From positions 6,549,698-6,613,697 of the forward strand of contig JAMKCF010000015.1 of NCBI GenBank assembly GCA_023634235.1: a stretch of 64,000 nucleotides of DNA. Direction: 5' to 3'. The notes beneath the pieces were generated by a model that saw nothing but the letters and a program-made list of their open reading frames with translations, made no database searches and was not told where the DNA came from. The translations under genes were made by a program, and so were the position numbers. Each line of letters starts with the position of its first letter. The first letter of the stretch is position 1. Of the stretch, positions 12,170-24,084 are shown one piece after another. Origin of the DNA: Pisaster brevispinus (taxonomy: Eukaryota > Echinodermata > Asteroidea > Forcipulatida > Asteriidae).

Positions 12170-12618
12170 ATGACCAGCAGGTGGGGCTATTCCGAACGCT
12201 CCTCAAAAGCATCCCCAATGGGATTTTTGTACACGCAGCTGTCAAAGAAACAAAGACAAAGTAAGGACGCTCAAATCACCCTCAGAATAATACCGGATTT
12301 TCACAAGTTTTACACCATTAGAACGCCCGTCTCAAAGGCTCTCTCTTCCCTGAGTTTCGTTAAGGTGACAATTTTGTAGGCGGGGCCAGCGTCCTGGAAG
12401 TAGGGCTGCCCGAAAACCACTGTAGTACATGCCCACGTCATCGCCAGTGAGAAAAAGCCGGCACAGAAAGGTCCGAAATAAATTCTGCGCTAAGCTTGAG
12501 AATAACTCCCGAACTAGGCATGCTAGAGAGACAAAATTTGTACCTGACTCTGCCTTGAATATCCCTGCATCCGAAAATCTAACTTTTAGCGTGGCGGAGG
12601 GCAAGCTTCATACCGGAA

Positions 12619-14866
12619 ATGACCAGCAGGTGGGGCTACTCCGAACGCTCCTCAAAAGCATCCCCAATGGGATTTTTGTACACGCAGCTGTCAAGGAAAC
12701 AAAGACAAAGTAAGGACGCTCAAATCACTCTCAGAATAATACCGGATTTTCACAAGTTTTACACCATTAGAACGCCCGTCTCAAAGGCTCTCTCTTCCCT
12801 GAGTTTCGTTAAGGTGACAATTTTGTAGGCGGGGCCAGTGTCCTGGAAGTAGGGCTGCCCGAAACTCCACTGTAGTACATGCCCACGTCATCGGCAGTGA
12901 GAAAAATCCGGCACAGAAAGGTCCGAAATAAATTCTGCGCTAAGCTTGAGAATAACTCCCGAACTAGGCATGCTAGAGAGACAACATTTGTACCTGACTC
13001 TGCCTTGAATATCCCTGCATCCGAAAATATAACTTTTAGCGTGGCGGAGGGCAAGCTTCATACCGGAAATGACCAGCAGGTGGGGCTACTCCGAACGCGC
13101 CTCAAAAGCATCCCCAATGGGATTTTTGTACACGCAGCTGTCAAAGAAACAAAGACAAAGTAAGGATGCTCAAATCACCCTCAGAATAATACCGGATTTT
13201 CACAAGTTTTACACCATTAGAACGCCAGTCTCAAAGGCTCTCTCTTCCCTGAGTTTCGTTAAGGTGACAATTTTGTAGGCGGGGCCAGCGTCCTGGAAGT
13301 AGGGCTGCCCGAAACTCCACTGTAGTACATGCCCACGTCATCGCCAGTGAGAAAAAGCCGGCACAGAAAGGTCCGAAATAAATTCTGCGCTAAGCTTGAG
13401 AATAACTCCCGAACTAGGCATGCTAGAGAGACAAAATTTGTACCTGACTCTGCCTTGAATATCCCTGCATCCGAAGATCTAACTTTTAGCGTGGCGGAGG
13501 GCAAGCTTCATACCGAAATGACCAGCAGGTGGGGCTACTCCGAACGCTCCTCAAAAGCATCCCCAATGGGATTTTTGTACACGCAGCTGTCAAAGAAACA
13601 AAGACAAAGTAAGGACGCTCAAATCACCCTCAGAATAATACCGGATTTTCACAAGTTTTACACCATTAGAACGCCCGTCTCAAAGGCTCTCTCTTCCCTG
13701 AGTTTCGTTAAGGTGACAATTTTGTAGGCGGGGCCAGCGTCCTGGAAGTAGGGCGCCCGAAACTCCACTGTAGTACATGCCCACGTCATCGCCAGTGAGA
13801 AAAAGCCGGCACAGAAAGGTCCGAAATAAATTCTGCGCTAAGCTTGAGAATAACTCCCGAACTAGGCATGCTAGAGAGACAAAATTTGTACCTGACTCTG
13901 CCTTGAATATCCTTGCATCCGAAAATCTAACTTTTAGCGTGGCGGAGGGCAAGCTTCATACCGGAAATGACCAGCAGGTGGGGCTACTCCGAACGCTCCT
14001 CAAAAGCATCCCCACTGGGATTTTTGTACACGCAGCTGTCAAGGAAACAAAGACAAAGTAAGGACGCTCAAATCACCCTCAGAATAATACCGGATTTTCA
14101 CAAGTTTTACACCATATGAACGCCCGTCTCAAAGGCTCTCTCTTCCCTGAATTTCGTTAAGGTGACAATTTTGTAGGCGGGGCCAGCGTCCTGGAAGTAG
14201 GGCTGCCCGAAACTCCTCTGTAGTACATGCCCACGTCATCGCCAGTGAGAAAAAGCCGGCACAGAAAGGTCCGAAATAAATTCTGCGCTAAGCTTGAGAA
14301 TAACTCCCGAACTAGGCATGCTAGAGAGACAAAATTTGTACCTGACTCTGCCTTGAATATCCCTGCATCCGAAAATCTAACTTTTAGCGTGGCGGAGGGC
14401 AAGCTTCATACCGGAAATGACCAGCAGGTGGGGCTACTCCGAAGGCTCCTCAAAAGCATCCCCAATGGGATTTTTGTACACGCAGCTGTCAAAGAAACAA
14501 AGACAAAGTAAGGATGGTCAAATCACCCTCAGAATAATACCGGATTTTCACAAGTTTTACACCATTAGAACGCCCGTCTGAAAGGCTCTCTCTTCCCTGA
14601 GTTTCGTTAAGGTGACAAATTTGTAGGCGGGGCGAGCGTCCTGGAAGTAGGGCTGCCCGAAACTCCACTGTAGAACATGCCTACGTCATCGCCAGTGAGA
14701 AAAAGCCGGCACAGAAAGGTCCGAAATAAATTCTGCGCTAAGCTTGAGAATAACTCCCGAACTAGGCATGCTAGAGAGACAAAATTTGTACCTGACTCTG
14801 CCTTGAATATCCCTGCATCCGAAAATCTAACTTTTAGCGTGGCGGAGGGCAAGCTTCATACCGGAA
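12619..14866. repeat. Older relatives of the C-A-B-C-D unit series
   Basis: Unit 12619 carries the C back-half marks GACAACATTT and AAATATAAC. Unit 13069 carries the A marks GAAGATCT and loss of one G in TACCGAAATG (near 13514). Unit 13518 carries the B marks GGGCGCCCG (one T lost, near 13754) and ATCCTTGC. Unit 13967 carries the C front-half marks CCCCACTGGG and GTCAAGGAAAC. Unit 14417 carries the D marks GTCTGAAAGG, GACAAATTTG, GGCGAGCG and TAGAACATGCCTACG. These correspond in order to the units at 24085-25883. The later copies hold extra derived marks (GAACGATCC, GCTTGGCGG, GAATGCCCG, GTGGGAAAA), so this block is closer to the ancestral state or split off earlier. Confidence 0.8.
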
Positions 14867-15619
14867 ATGACCAGCAGGTGGGGCTACTCCGAAGGCTCCT
14901 CAAAAGCATCCCCAATGGGATTTTTGTACACGCAGCTGTCAAAGAAACAAAGACAAAGTAAGGACGCTCAAATCACCCTCAGAATAATACCGGATTTTCA
15001 CAAGTTTTACACCATTAGAACGCCCGTCTCAAAGGCTCTCTCTTCCCTGAGTTTCGTTAAGGTGACAATTTTGTAGGCGGGGCCAGCGTCCTGGAAGTAG
15101 GGCTGCCCGAAACTCCACTGTAGTACATGCCCACGTCATCGCCAGTGAGAAAAAGCCGGCACAGAAAGGTCCGAAATAAATTCTGCGCTAAGCTTGAGAA
15201 TAACTCCCGAACTAGGCATGCTAGAGAGACAAAATTTGTACCTGACTCTGCCTTGAATATCCCTGCATCCGAAAATCTAACTTTTAGCGTGGCGGAGGGC
15301 AAGCTTCATACCGGAAATGACCAGCAGGTGGGGCTACTCCGAACGCTCCTCAAAAGCATCCACAATGGGATTTTTGTACACGCAGCTGTCAAAGAAACAA
15401 AGACAAAGTAAGAACGGTCAAATCACCCTCAGAATAATACCGGATTTTCACAAGTTTTACACCATTAGAACGCCCGTCTCAAAGGCTCTCTCTTCCCTGA
15501 GTTTCGTTAAGGTGACAATTTTGTAGGCGGGGCGAGCGTCCTGGAAGTAGGGCTGCCCGAAACTCCACTGTAGTACATACCCACGTCATTGCCAGTGAGA
15601 AAAAGCCGGCACAGAAAGG

Positions 15620-15624
15620 TCCCG
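15620..15624. other. 35 bp deletion junction, X unit 1
   Basis: AAGGTCC is joined directly to CGAACTAGG. Relative to the first unit, 35 bp from 325 to 359 are missing, with TCC present at both deletion ends (325-327 and 360-362). This fits a microhomology-mediated or slippage deletion. One HindIII site is lost, so the unit is 415 bp. Confidence 0.92.
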
Positions 15625-16934
15625 AACTAGGCATGCTAGAGAGACAAAATTTGTACCTGACTCTGCCTTGAATATCCCTGCATCCGAAAATCTAACTTTT
15701 AGCGTGGCGGAGGGCAAGCTTCATACCGGAAATGACCAGCAGGTGGGGCTACTCCGAAGGCTCCTCAAAAGCATCCCCAATGGGATTTTTGTACACGCAG
15801 CTGTCAAAGAAACAAAGACAAAGTAAGGACGCTCAAATCACCCTCAGAATAATACCGGATTTTCACAAGTTTTACACCATTAGAACGCCCGTCTCAAAGG
15901 CTCTCTCTTCCCTGAGTTTCGTTAAGGTGACAATTTTGTAGGCGGGGCCAGCGTCCTGGAAGTAGGGCTGCCCGAAACTCCACTGTAGTACATGCCCACG
16001 TCATCGCCAGTGAGAAAAAGCCGGCACAGAAAGGTCCGAAATAAATTCTGCGCTAAGCTTGAGAATAACTCCCGAACTAGGCATGCTAGAGAGACAAAAT
16101 TTGTACCTGACTCTGCCTTGAATATCCCTGCATCCGAAAATCTAACTTTTAGCGTGGCGGAGGGCAAGCTTCATACCGGAAATGACCAGCAGGTGGGGCT
16201 ACTCCGAAGGCTCCTCAAAAGCATCCGCAATTGGATTTGTGTACACGCAGCTGTCAAAGAAACAAAGACAAAGTAAGGACGGTCAAATCACCCTCAGAAT
16301 AATACCGGATTTTCACAAGTTTTACACCATTAGAACGCCCGTCTCAAAGGCTCTCTCTTCCCTGAGTTTCGTTAAGGTGACAATTTTGTAGGCGGGGCGA
16401 GCGTCCTGGAAGTAGGGCTGCCCGAAACTCCATTGTAGTACATGCCCACGTCATCGCCAGTGAGAAAAAGCCGGCACAGAAAGGTCCGAAATAAATTCTG
16501 CGCTAAGCTTGAGAATAACTCCCGAACTAGGCATGCTAGAGAGACAAAATTTGTACCTGACTCTGCCTTGAATATCCCTGCATCCGAAAATCTAACTTTT
16601 AGCGTGGCGGAGGGCAAGCTTCATACCGGAAATGACCAGCAGGTGGGGCTACTCCGAACGCTCCTCAAAAGCATCCACAATGGGATTTTTGTACACGCAG
16701 CTGTCAAAGAAACAAAGACAAAGTAAGAACGGTCAAATCACCCTCAGAATAATACCGGATTTTCACAAGTTTTACACCATTAGAACGCCCGTCTCAAAGG
16801 CTCTCTCTTCCCTGAGTTTCGTTAAGGTGACAATTTTGTAGGCGGGGCGAGCGTCCTGGAAGTAGGGCTGCCCGAAACTCCACTGTAGTACATACCCACG
16901 TCATTGCCAGTGAGAAAAAGCCGGCACAGAAAGG

Positions 16935-16939
16935 TCCCG
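16935..16939. other. 35 bp deletion junction, X unit 2
   Basis: The same junction as in the X unit starting at 15317, inside the second X unit (16632-17046). Identity of the breakpoint and of the surrounding X markers shows it was copied with the block rather than arising again. Confidence 0.92.
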
Positions 16940-18699
16940 AACTAGGCATGCTAGAGAGACAAAATTTGTACCTGACTCTGCCTTGAATATCCCTGCATCC
17001 GAAAATCTAACTTTTAGCGTGGCGGAGGGCAAGCTTCATACCGGAAATGACCAGCAGGTGGGGCTACTCCGAAGGCTCCTCAAAAGCATCCCCAATGGGA
17101 TTTTTGTACACGCAGCTGTCAAAGAAACAAAGACAAAGTAAGGACGCTCAAATCACCCTCAGAATAATACCGGATTTTCACAAGTTTTACACCATTAGAA
17201 CGCCCGTCTCAAAGGCTCTCTCTTCCCTGAGTTTCGTTAAGGTGACAATTTTGTAGGCGGGGCCAGCGTCCTGGAAGTAGGGCTGCCCGAAACTCCACTG
17301 TAGTACATGCCCACGTCATCGCCAGTGAGAAAAAGCCGGCACAGAAAGGTCCGAAATAAATTCTGCGCTAAGCTTGAGAATAACTCCCGAACTAGGCATG
17401 CTAGAGAGACAAAATTTGTACCTGACTCTGCCTTGAATATCCCTGCATCCGAAAATCTAACTTTTAGCGTGGCGGAGGGCAAGCTTCATACCGGAAATGA
17501 CCAGCAGGTGGGGCTACTCCGAAGGCTCCTCAAAAGCATCCCCAATGGGATTTTTGTACACGCAGCTGTCAAAGAAACAAAGACAAAGTAAGGACGCTCA
17601 AATCACCCTCAGAATAATACCGGATTTTCACAAGTTTTACACCATTAGAACGCCCGTCTCAAAGGCTCTCTCTTCCCTGAGTTTCGTTAAGGTGACAATT
17701 TTGTAGGCGGGGCCAGCGTCCTGGAAGTAGGGCTGCCCGAAACTCCACTGTAGTACATGCCCACGTCATCGCCAGTGAGAAAAAGCCGGCACAGAAAGGT
17801 CCGAAATAAATTCTGCGCTAAGCTTGAGAATAACTCCCGAACTAGGCATGCTAGAGAGACAAAATTTGTACCTGACTCTGCCTTGAATATCCCTGCATCC
17901 GAAAATCTAACTTTTAGCGTGGCGGAGGGCAAGCTTCATACCGGAAATGACCAGCAGGTGGGGCTACTCCGAAGGCTCCTCAAAAGCATCCGCAATTGGA
18001 TTTGTGTACACGCAGCTGTCAAAGAAACAAAGACAAAGTAAGGACGGTCAAATCACCCTCAGAATAATACCGGATTTTCACAAGTTTTACACCATTAGAA
18101 CGCCCGTCTCAAAGGCTCTCTCTTCCCTGAGTTTCGTTAAGGTGACAATTTTGTAGGCGGGGCGAGCGTCCTGGAAGTAGGGCTGCCCGAAACTCCATTG
18201 TAGTACATGCCCACGTCATCGCCAGTGAGAAAAAGCCGGCACAGAAAGGTCCGAAATAAATTCTGCGCTAAGCTTGAGAATAACTCCCGAACTAGGCATG
18301 CTAGAGAGACAAAATTTGTACCTGACTCTGCCTTGAATATCCCTGCATCCGAAAATCTAACTTTTAGCGTGGCGGAGGGCAAGCTTCATACCGGAAATGA
18401 CCAGCAGGTGGGGCTACTCCGAACGCTCCTCAAAAGCATCCACAATGGGATTTTTGTACACGCAGCTGTCAAAGAAACAAAGACAAAGTAAGAACGGTCA
18501 AATCACCCTCAGAATAATACCGGATTTTCACAAGTTTTACACCATTAGAACGCCCGTCTCAAAGGCTCTCTCTTCCCTGAGTTTCGTTAAGGTGACAATT
18601 TTGTAGGCGGGGCGAGCGTCCTGGAAGTAGGGCTGCCCGAAACTCCACTGTAGTACATACCCACGTCATTGCCAGTGAGAAAAAGCCGGCACAGAAAGG

Positions 18700-18704
18700 T
18701 CCCT
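18700..18704. other. 35 bp deletion junction, X unit 3
   Basis: The same junction in the third X unit (18397-18811), followed by a private G-to-T change giving CCCTAACTAG. The private change marks this copy as diverged after the amplification. Confidence 0.92.
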
Positions 18705-20008
18705 AACTAGGCATGCTAGAGAGACAAAATTTGTACCTGACTCTGCCTTGAATATCCCTGCATCCGAAAATCTAACTTTTAGCGTGGCGGAGGGCAAGCT
18801 TCATACCGGAAATGACCAGCAGGTGGGGCTACTCCGAAGGCTCCTCAAAAGCATCCCCAATGGGATTTTTGTACACGCAGCTGTCAAAGAAACAAAGACA
18901 AAGTAAGGACGCTCAAATCACCCTCAGAATAATACCGGATTTTCACAAGTTTTACACCATTAGAACGCCCGTCTCAAAGGCTCTCTCTTCCCTGAGTTTC
19001 GTTAAGGTGACAATTTTGTAGGCGGGGCCAGCGTCCTGGAAGTAGGGCTGCCCGAAACTCCACTGTAGTACATGCCCACGTCATCGCCAGTGAGAAAAAG
19101 CCGGCACAGAAAGGTCCGAAATAAATTCTGCGCTAAGCTTGAGAATAACTCCCGAACTAGGCATGCTAGAGAGACAAAATTTGTACCTGACTCTGCCTTG
19201 AATATCCCTGCATCCGAAAATCTAACTTTTAGCGTGGCGGAGGGCAAGCTTCATACCGGAAATGACCAGCAGGTGGGGCTACTCCGAAGGCTCCTCAAAA
19301 GCATCCGCAATTGGATTTGTGTACACGCAGCTGTCAAAGAAACAAAGACAAAGTAAGGACGGTCAAATCACCCTCAGAATAATACCGGATTTTCACAAGT
19401 TTTACACCATTAGAACGCCCGTCTCAAAGGCTCTCTCTTCCCTGAGTTTCGTTAAGGTGACAATTTTGTAGGCGGGGCGAGCGTCCTGGAAGTAGGGCTG
19501 CCCGAAACTCCATTGTAGTACATGCCCACGTCATCGCCAGTGAGAAAAAGCCGGCACAGAAAGGTCCGAAATAAATTCTGCGCTAAGCTTGAGAATAACT
19601 CCCGAACTAGGCATGCTAGAGAGACAAAATTTGTACCTGACTCTGCCTTGAATATCCCTGCATCCGAAAATCTAACTTTTAGCGTGGCGGAGGGCAAGCT
19701 TCATACCGGAAATGACCAGCAGGTGGGGCTACTCCGAAGGCTCCTCAAAAGCATCCGCAATTGGATTTTTGTACACGCAGCTGTCAAAGAAACAAAGACA
19801 AAGTAAGGACGCTCAAATCACCCTCAGAATAATACCGGATTTTCACAAGTTTTACACCATTAGAACGCCCGTCTCAAAGGCTCTCTCTTCCCTGAGTTTC
19901 GTTAAGGTGACAATTTTGTAGGCGGGGCGAGCATCCTGGAAGTAGGGCTGCCCGAAACTCCATTGTAGTACATGCCCACGTCATCGCCAGTGAGAAAAAG
20001 CCGGCACA

Positions 20009-20012
20009 GAAT
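20009..20012. other. 91 bp deletion junction
   Basis: CCGGCACAGA is joined to ATATCCCTGC, removing the equivalent of 321-411 of the first unit. GAA is present at both ends (319-321 and 410-412), so the event looks microhomology-mediated. Unit 19712-20070 is 359 bp, the shortest in the window, and lacks one HindIII site and the SphI site. Confidence 0.92.
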
Positions 20013-20970
20013 ATCCCTGCATCCGAAAATCTAACTTTTAGCGTGGCGGAGGGCAAGCTTCATACCGGAAATGACCAGCAGGTGGGGCTACTCCGAAGGC
20101 TCCTCAAAAGCATCCGCAATTGGATTTTTGTACACGCAGCTGTCAAAGAAACAAAGACAAAGTAAGGACGGTCAAATCACCCTCAGAATAATACCGGATT
20201 TTCACAAGTTTTACACCATTAGAACGCCCGTCTCAAAGGCTCTCTCTTCCCTGAGTTTCGTTAAGGTGACAATTTTGTAGGCGGGGCGAGCGTCCTGGAA
20301 GTAGGGCTGCCCGAAACTCCACTGTAGTACATACCCACGTCATCGCCAGTGAGAAAAAGCCGGCACAGAAAGGTCCGAAATAAATTCTGCGCTAAGCTTG
20401 AGAATAACTCCCGAACTAGGCATGCTAGAGAGACAAAATTTGTACCTGACTCTGCCTTGAATATCCCTGCATCCGAAAATCTAACTTTTAGCGTGGCGGA
20501 GGGCAAGCTTCATACCGGAAATGACCAGCAGGTGGGGCTACTCCGAACGCTCCTCAAAAGCATCCCCAATGGGATTTTTGTACACGCAGCTGTCAAAGAA
20601 ACAAAGACAAAGTAAGGACGGTCAAATCACCTTCAGAATAATACCGGATTTTCACAAGTTTTACACCATTAGAACGCCCGTCTGAAAGGCTCTCTCTTCC
20701 CTGAGTTTCGTTAAGGTGACAAATTTGTAGGCGGGGCGAGCGTCCTGGAAGTAGGGCTGCCCGAAACTCCACTGTAGAACATGCCTACGTCATCGCCAGT
20801 GAGAAAAAGCCGGCACAGAAAGGTCCGAAATAAATTCTGCGCTAAGCTTGAGAATAACTCCCGAACTAGGCATGCTAGAGAGACAAAATTTGTACCTGAC
20901 TCTGCCTTGAATATCCCTGCATCCGAAAATCTAACTTTTAGCGTGGCGGAGGGCAAGCTTCATACCGGAA

Positions 20971-21870
20971 ATGACCAGCAGGTGGGGCTACTCCGAACGC
21001 TCCTCAAAAGCATCCCAAATGGGATTTTTGTACACGCAGCTGTCAAAGAAACAAAGACAACGTAAGGACGCTCAAATCACCCTCAGAATAATACCGGATT
21101 TTCACAAGTTTTACACCATTAGAACGCCCGTCTCAAAGGCTCTCTCTTCCCTGAGTTTCGTTAAGGTGACAATTTTGTAGGCGGGGCCAGCGTCCTGGAA
21201 GTAGGGCTGCCCGAAACTCCACTGTAGAACATGCCTACGTCATCGCCAGTGAGAAAAAGCCGGCACAGAAAGGTCCGAAATAAATTCTGCGCTAAGCTTG
21301 AGAATAACTCCCGAACTAGGCATGCTAGAGAGACAAAATTTGTACCTGACTCTGCCTTGAATATCCCTGCATCCGAAAATCTAACTTTTAGCGTGGCGGA
21401 GGGCAAGCTTCATACCGGAAATGACCAGCAGGTGGGGCTACTCCGAACGCTCCTCAAAAGCATCCCAAATGGGATTTTTGTACACGCAGCTGTCAAAGAA
21501 ACAAAGACAACGTAAGGACGCTCAAATCACCCTCAGAATAATACCGGATTTTCACAAGTTTTACACCATTAGAACGCCCGTCTCAAAGGCTCTCTCTTTC
21601 CTGAGTTTCGTTAAGGTGACAATTTTGTAGGCGGGGCCAGCGTCCTGGAAGTAGGGCTGCCCGAAACTCCTCTGTAGTACATGCCCACGTCATCGCCAGT
21701 GAGAAAAAGCCGGCACAGAAAGGTCCGAAATAAATTCTGCGCTAAGCTTGATAATAACTCCCGAACTAGGCATGCTAGAGAGACAAAATTTGTACCTGAC
21801 TCTGCCTTGAATATCCCTGAATCATAAAATGTAACTTTAAGCGTGGCGGAGGGCAAGCTTCATACCGGAA
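20971..21870. repeat. Pair of related units with CATCCCAAATGGG
   Basis: Units 20971 and 21421 share CATCCCAAATGGG and ACAACGTAAGG. The unit halves before each carry TAGAACATGCCTACG, a D-type mark also seen in units 14417 and 23185. The second unit then diverges strongly in its back half. This indicates a local single-unit duplication. Confidence 0.8.
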
Positions 21871-22318
21871 ATGACCAGCAGGTGGGGCTACTCCGAACGC
21901 TCCTCAAAAGCATCCCCAATGGGATTTATGTACACGCAGCTGTCAAGAAACAAAGACAAAGTAAGGACGGTCAAATCACCCTCAGAACAATACGGATTTT
22001 CACAAGTTTTACACCAATAGAACGCCCGTCTCAAAAGCTCTCTCTTCCCTGAGTTTCGTTAAGGTGACAATTTTGTAGGCGGGGCGAGCGTCCTGGAAGT
22101 AGGGCTGCCCGAAACTCCACTGTAGTACATGCCCACGTCATCGCCAGTGAGAAAAACCCGGCACAGAAAGGTCCGAAATAAATTCTGCGCTTAGCTTGAG
22201 AATAACTCCCGAACTAAGCATGCTAGAGAGACAAAATTTGTACCTGACTCTGCCTTGAATATCCCTGCATCCGAAAATCTAACTTTTAGCGTGGCGGAGG
22301 GCAAGCTTCATACCGGAA
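21421..22318. repeat. Two strongly diverged units
   Basis: The back half of unit 21421 has CTTGATAATAAC, CCTGAATCATAAAATG and ACTTTAAGCG. Unit 21871 (448 bp) has GGGATTTATG, one A lost in GTCAAGAAAC, one C lost in AATACGGATT, CACCAATAG, CAAAAGCTC, AAAACCCGG, GCTTAGCTTG and CTAAGCATGC. This is one of the most scattered substitution loads in the window, and few of the changes are shared with other units. It fits an older, unhomogenised remnant, or locally poor sequence quality. Confidence 0.75.
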
Positions 22319-22621
22319 ATGACCAGCAGGTGGGGCTACTCCGAACGCTCCTCAAAAGCATCCACAATGGGATTTTTGTACACGCAGCTGTCAAAGAAAC
22401 AAAGACAAAGTAAGGACGCTCAAATCACCCTCAGAATAATACCGGATTTTCACAAGTTTTACACCATTAGAACGCCCGTCTCAAAGGCTCTCTCTTCCCT
22501 GAGTTTCGTTAAGGTGACAATTTTGTAGGCGGGGCGAGCGTCCTGGAAGTAGGGCTGCCCGAAACTCCACTGTAGTACATACCCACGTCATCGCCAGTGA
22601 GAAAAAACCGGCACAGAAAGG

Positions 22622-22626
22622 TCCCG
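22622..22626. other. 35 bp deletion junction, X-related unit 4
   Basis: The same 35 bp deletion lies in unit 22319-22733, which also shares CATCCACAATGGG, GGCGAGCG and CATACCCACG with X. It differs by GGACGCTC, TCATCGCC, AAAAAACCGG and GAGACACAAAAT. A shared origin with the X units followed by divergence or partial conversion is likely. Confidence 0.88.
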
Positions 22627-22733
22627 AACTAGGCATGCTAGAGACACAAAATTTGTACCTGACTCTGCCTTGAATATCCCTGCATCCGAAAATCTAACTT
22701 TTAGCGTGGCGGAGGGCAAGCTTCATACCGGAA

Positions 22734-23634
22734 ATGACCAGCAGGTGGGGCTACTCCGAAGGCTCCTCAAAAGCATCCCCAATGGGATTTTTGTACACGC
22801 AGCTGTCAAAGAAACAAAGACAAAGTAAGGACGGTCAAATCCCCCCTTAGAATAATACCGGATTTTCACAAGTTTTACACCATTAGAACGCCCGTCTGAA
22901 AGGCTCTCTCTTCCCTGAGTTTCGTTAAGGTGACAAATTTGTAGGCGGGGCGAGCGTCCTGGAAGTAGGGCTGCCCGAAACTCCACTGTAGTACATCCCC
23001 ACGTCATCGCCAGTGAGAAAAAGCCGGCACAGAAAGGTCCGAAATAAATTCTGCGCTAAGCTTGAGAATAACTCCCGAACTAGGCATGCTAGAGAGACAA
23101 AATTTGTACCTGACTCTGCCTTGAATATCCCTGCATCCGAAAATCTAACTTTTAGCGTGGCGGAGGGCAAGCTTCATACCGGAAATGACCAGCAGGTGGG
23201 GCTACTCCGAAGGCTCCTCAAAAGCATCCCCAATGGGATTTTTGTACACGCAGCTGTCAAAGAAACAAAGACAAAGTAAGGACGGTCAAATCACCCTCAG
23301 AATAATACCGGATTTTCACAAGTTTTACACCATTAGAACGCCCGTCTGAAAGGCTCTCTCTTCCCTGAGTTTCGTTAAGGTGACAAATTTGTAGGCGGGG
23401 CGAGCGTCCTGGAAGTAGGGCTGCCCGAAACTCCACTGTAGAACATGCCTACGTCATCGCCAGTGAGAAAAAGCCGGCACAGAAAGGTCCGAAATAAATT
23501 CTGCGCTAAGCTTGAGAATAACTCCCGAACTAGGCATGCTAGAGAGACAAAATTTGTACCTGACTCTGCCTTGAATATCCCTGCATCCGAAAATCTAACT
23601 TTTAGCGTGGCGGAGGGCAAGCTTCATACCGGAA
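22734..23634. repeat. Two D-type units
   Basis: Units 22734 and 23185 share GAAGGCTCC, GGACGGTC, GTCTGAAAGG, GACAAATTTG and GGCGAGCG. The first is 451 bp because CACCCTCAG is replaced by CCCCCCTTAG (near 22841), the same insertion as in the D units at 25433 and 29930. The first also has ACATCCCCACG. The second has TAGAACATGCCTACG. Confidence 0.82.
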
Positions 23635-24084
23635 ATGACCAGCAGGTGGGGCTACTCCGAACGCTCCTCAAAAGCATCCCCAATGGGATTTTTGTACACG
23701 CAGCTGTCAAAGAAACAAAGACAAAGTAAGGACGCTCAAATCACCCTCAGAATAATACCGGATTTTCACAAGTTTTACACCATTAGAACGCCCGTCTCAA
23801 AGGCTCTCTCTTCCTTGAGTTTCGTTAAGGTGACAATTTTGTAGGCGGGGCCAGCGTCCTGGAAGTAGGGCTGCCCGAAACTCTACTGTAGTACATGCCC
23901 ACGTCATCGCCAGTGAGAAAAAGCCGGCACAGAAAGGTCCGAAATAAATTCTGCGCTAAGCTTGAGAATAACTCCCGAACTAGGCATGCTAGAGAGACAA
24001 AATTTGTACCTGACTCTGCCTTGAATATCCCTGCATCCGAAAATCTAACTTTTAGCGTGGCGGAGGGCAAGCTTCATACCGGAA

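Larger units (their letters stand above)
1..12618. repeat. Left homogeneous sector of the array
   Basis: These units are almost identical to each other; for example the units starting at 1372 and 1822 show no differences. Isolated single changes occur, such as G to A at 763, a T in GGCTTCCCG near 4307 and a C at 4726. Nearly all units carry GGATGC about 99 bases into the unit, where the central sector mostly has GGACGC. Exceptions with GGACGC are the units starting at 9020 and 12170. The last unit here, 12170-12618, lost one base near 12415, where GAAACTCCAC has become GAAAACCAC. The low divergence implies recent homogenisation. Confidence 0.9.
15317..19711. repeat. Higher-order repeat X-Y-Z / X-Y-Y-Z / X-Y-Z
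   Basis: X units (15317, 16632, 18397) have CATCCACAATGGG, AGAACGGTC, GGCGAGCG, CATACCCACGTCATTGCC and a 35 bp deletion. Y units (15732, 17047, 17497, 18812) have GAAGGCTCC, GGACGCTC and GGCCAGCG. Z units (16182, 17947, 19262) have GAAGGCTCC, CCGCAATTGGATTTGTG, GGACGGTC, GGCGAGCG and CTCCATTG. The blocks are 15317-16631 (1315 bp), 16632-18396 (1765 bp, Y doubled) and 18397-19711 (1315 bp). Copies are almost identical; the third X has CCCTAACTAG (18701) where the others have CCCGAACTAG. A Y-like unit precedes the series at 14867, and the next unit (19712) is Z-like. This is recent amplification of a 3-unit block with one internal unit duplication. Confidence 0.92.

Noticed and set aside
13329..13727. 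132-codon fused open reading frame (also at 24345, 27494 and 28842)
   Set aside because: It results from loss of one G in TACCGAAATG, which joins two chance frames. All later copies come from duplication of the A unit, so the recurrence is not independent evidence of function.
15317..19711. CRISPR-like or integron-like regular array
   Set aside because: The repeated element is the whole 450 bp unit without distinct spacers, and there are no cas or integrase genes.
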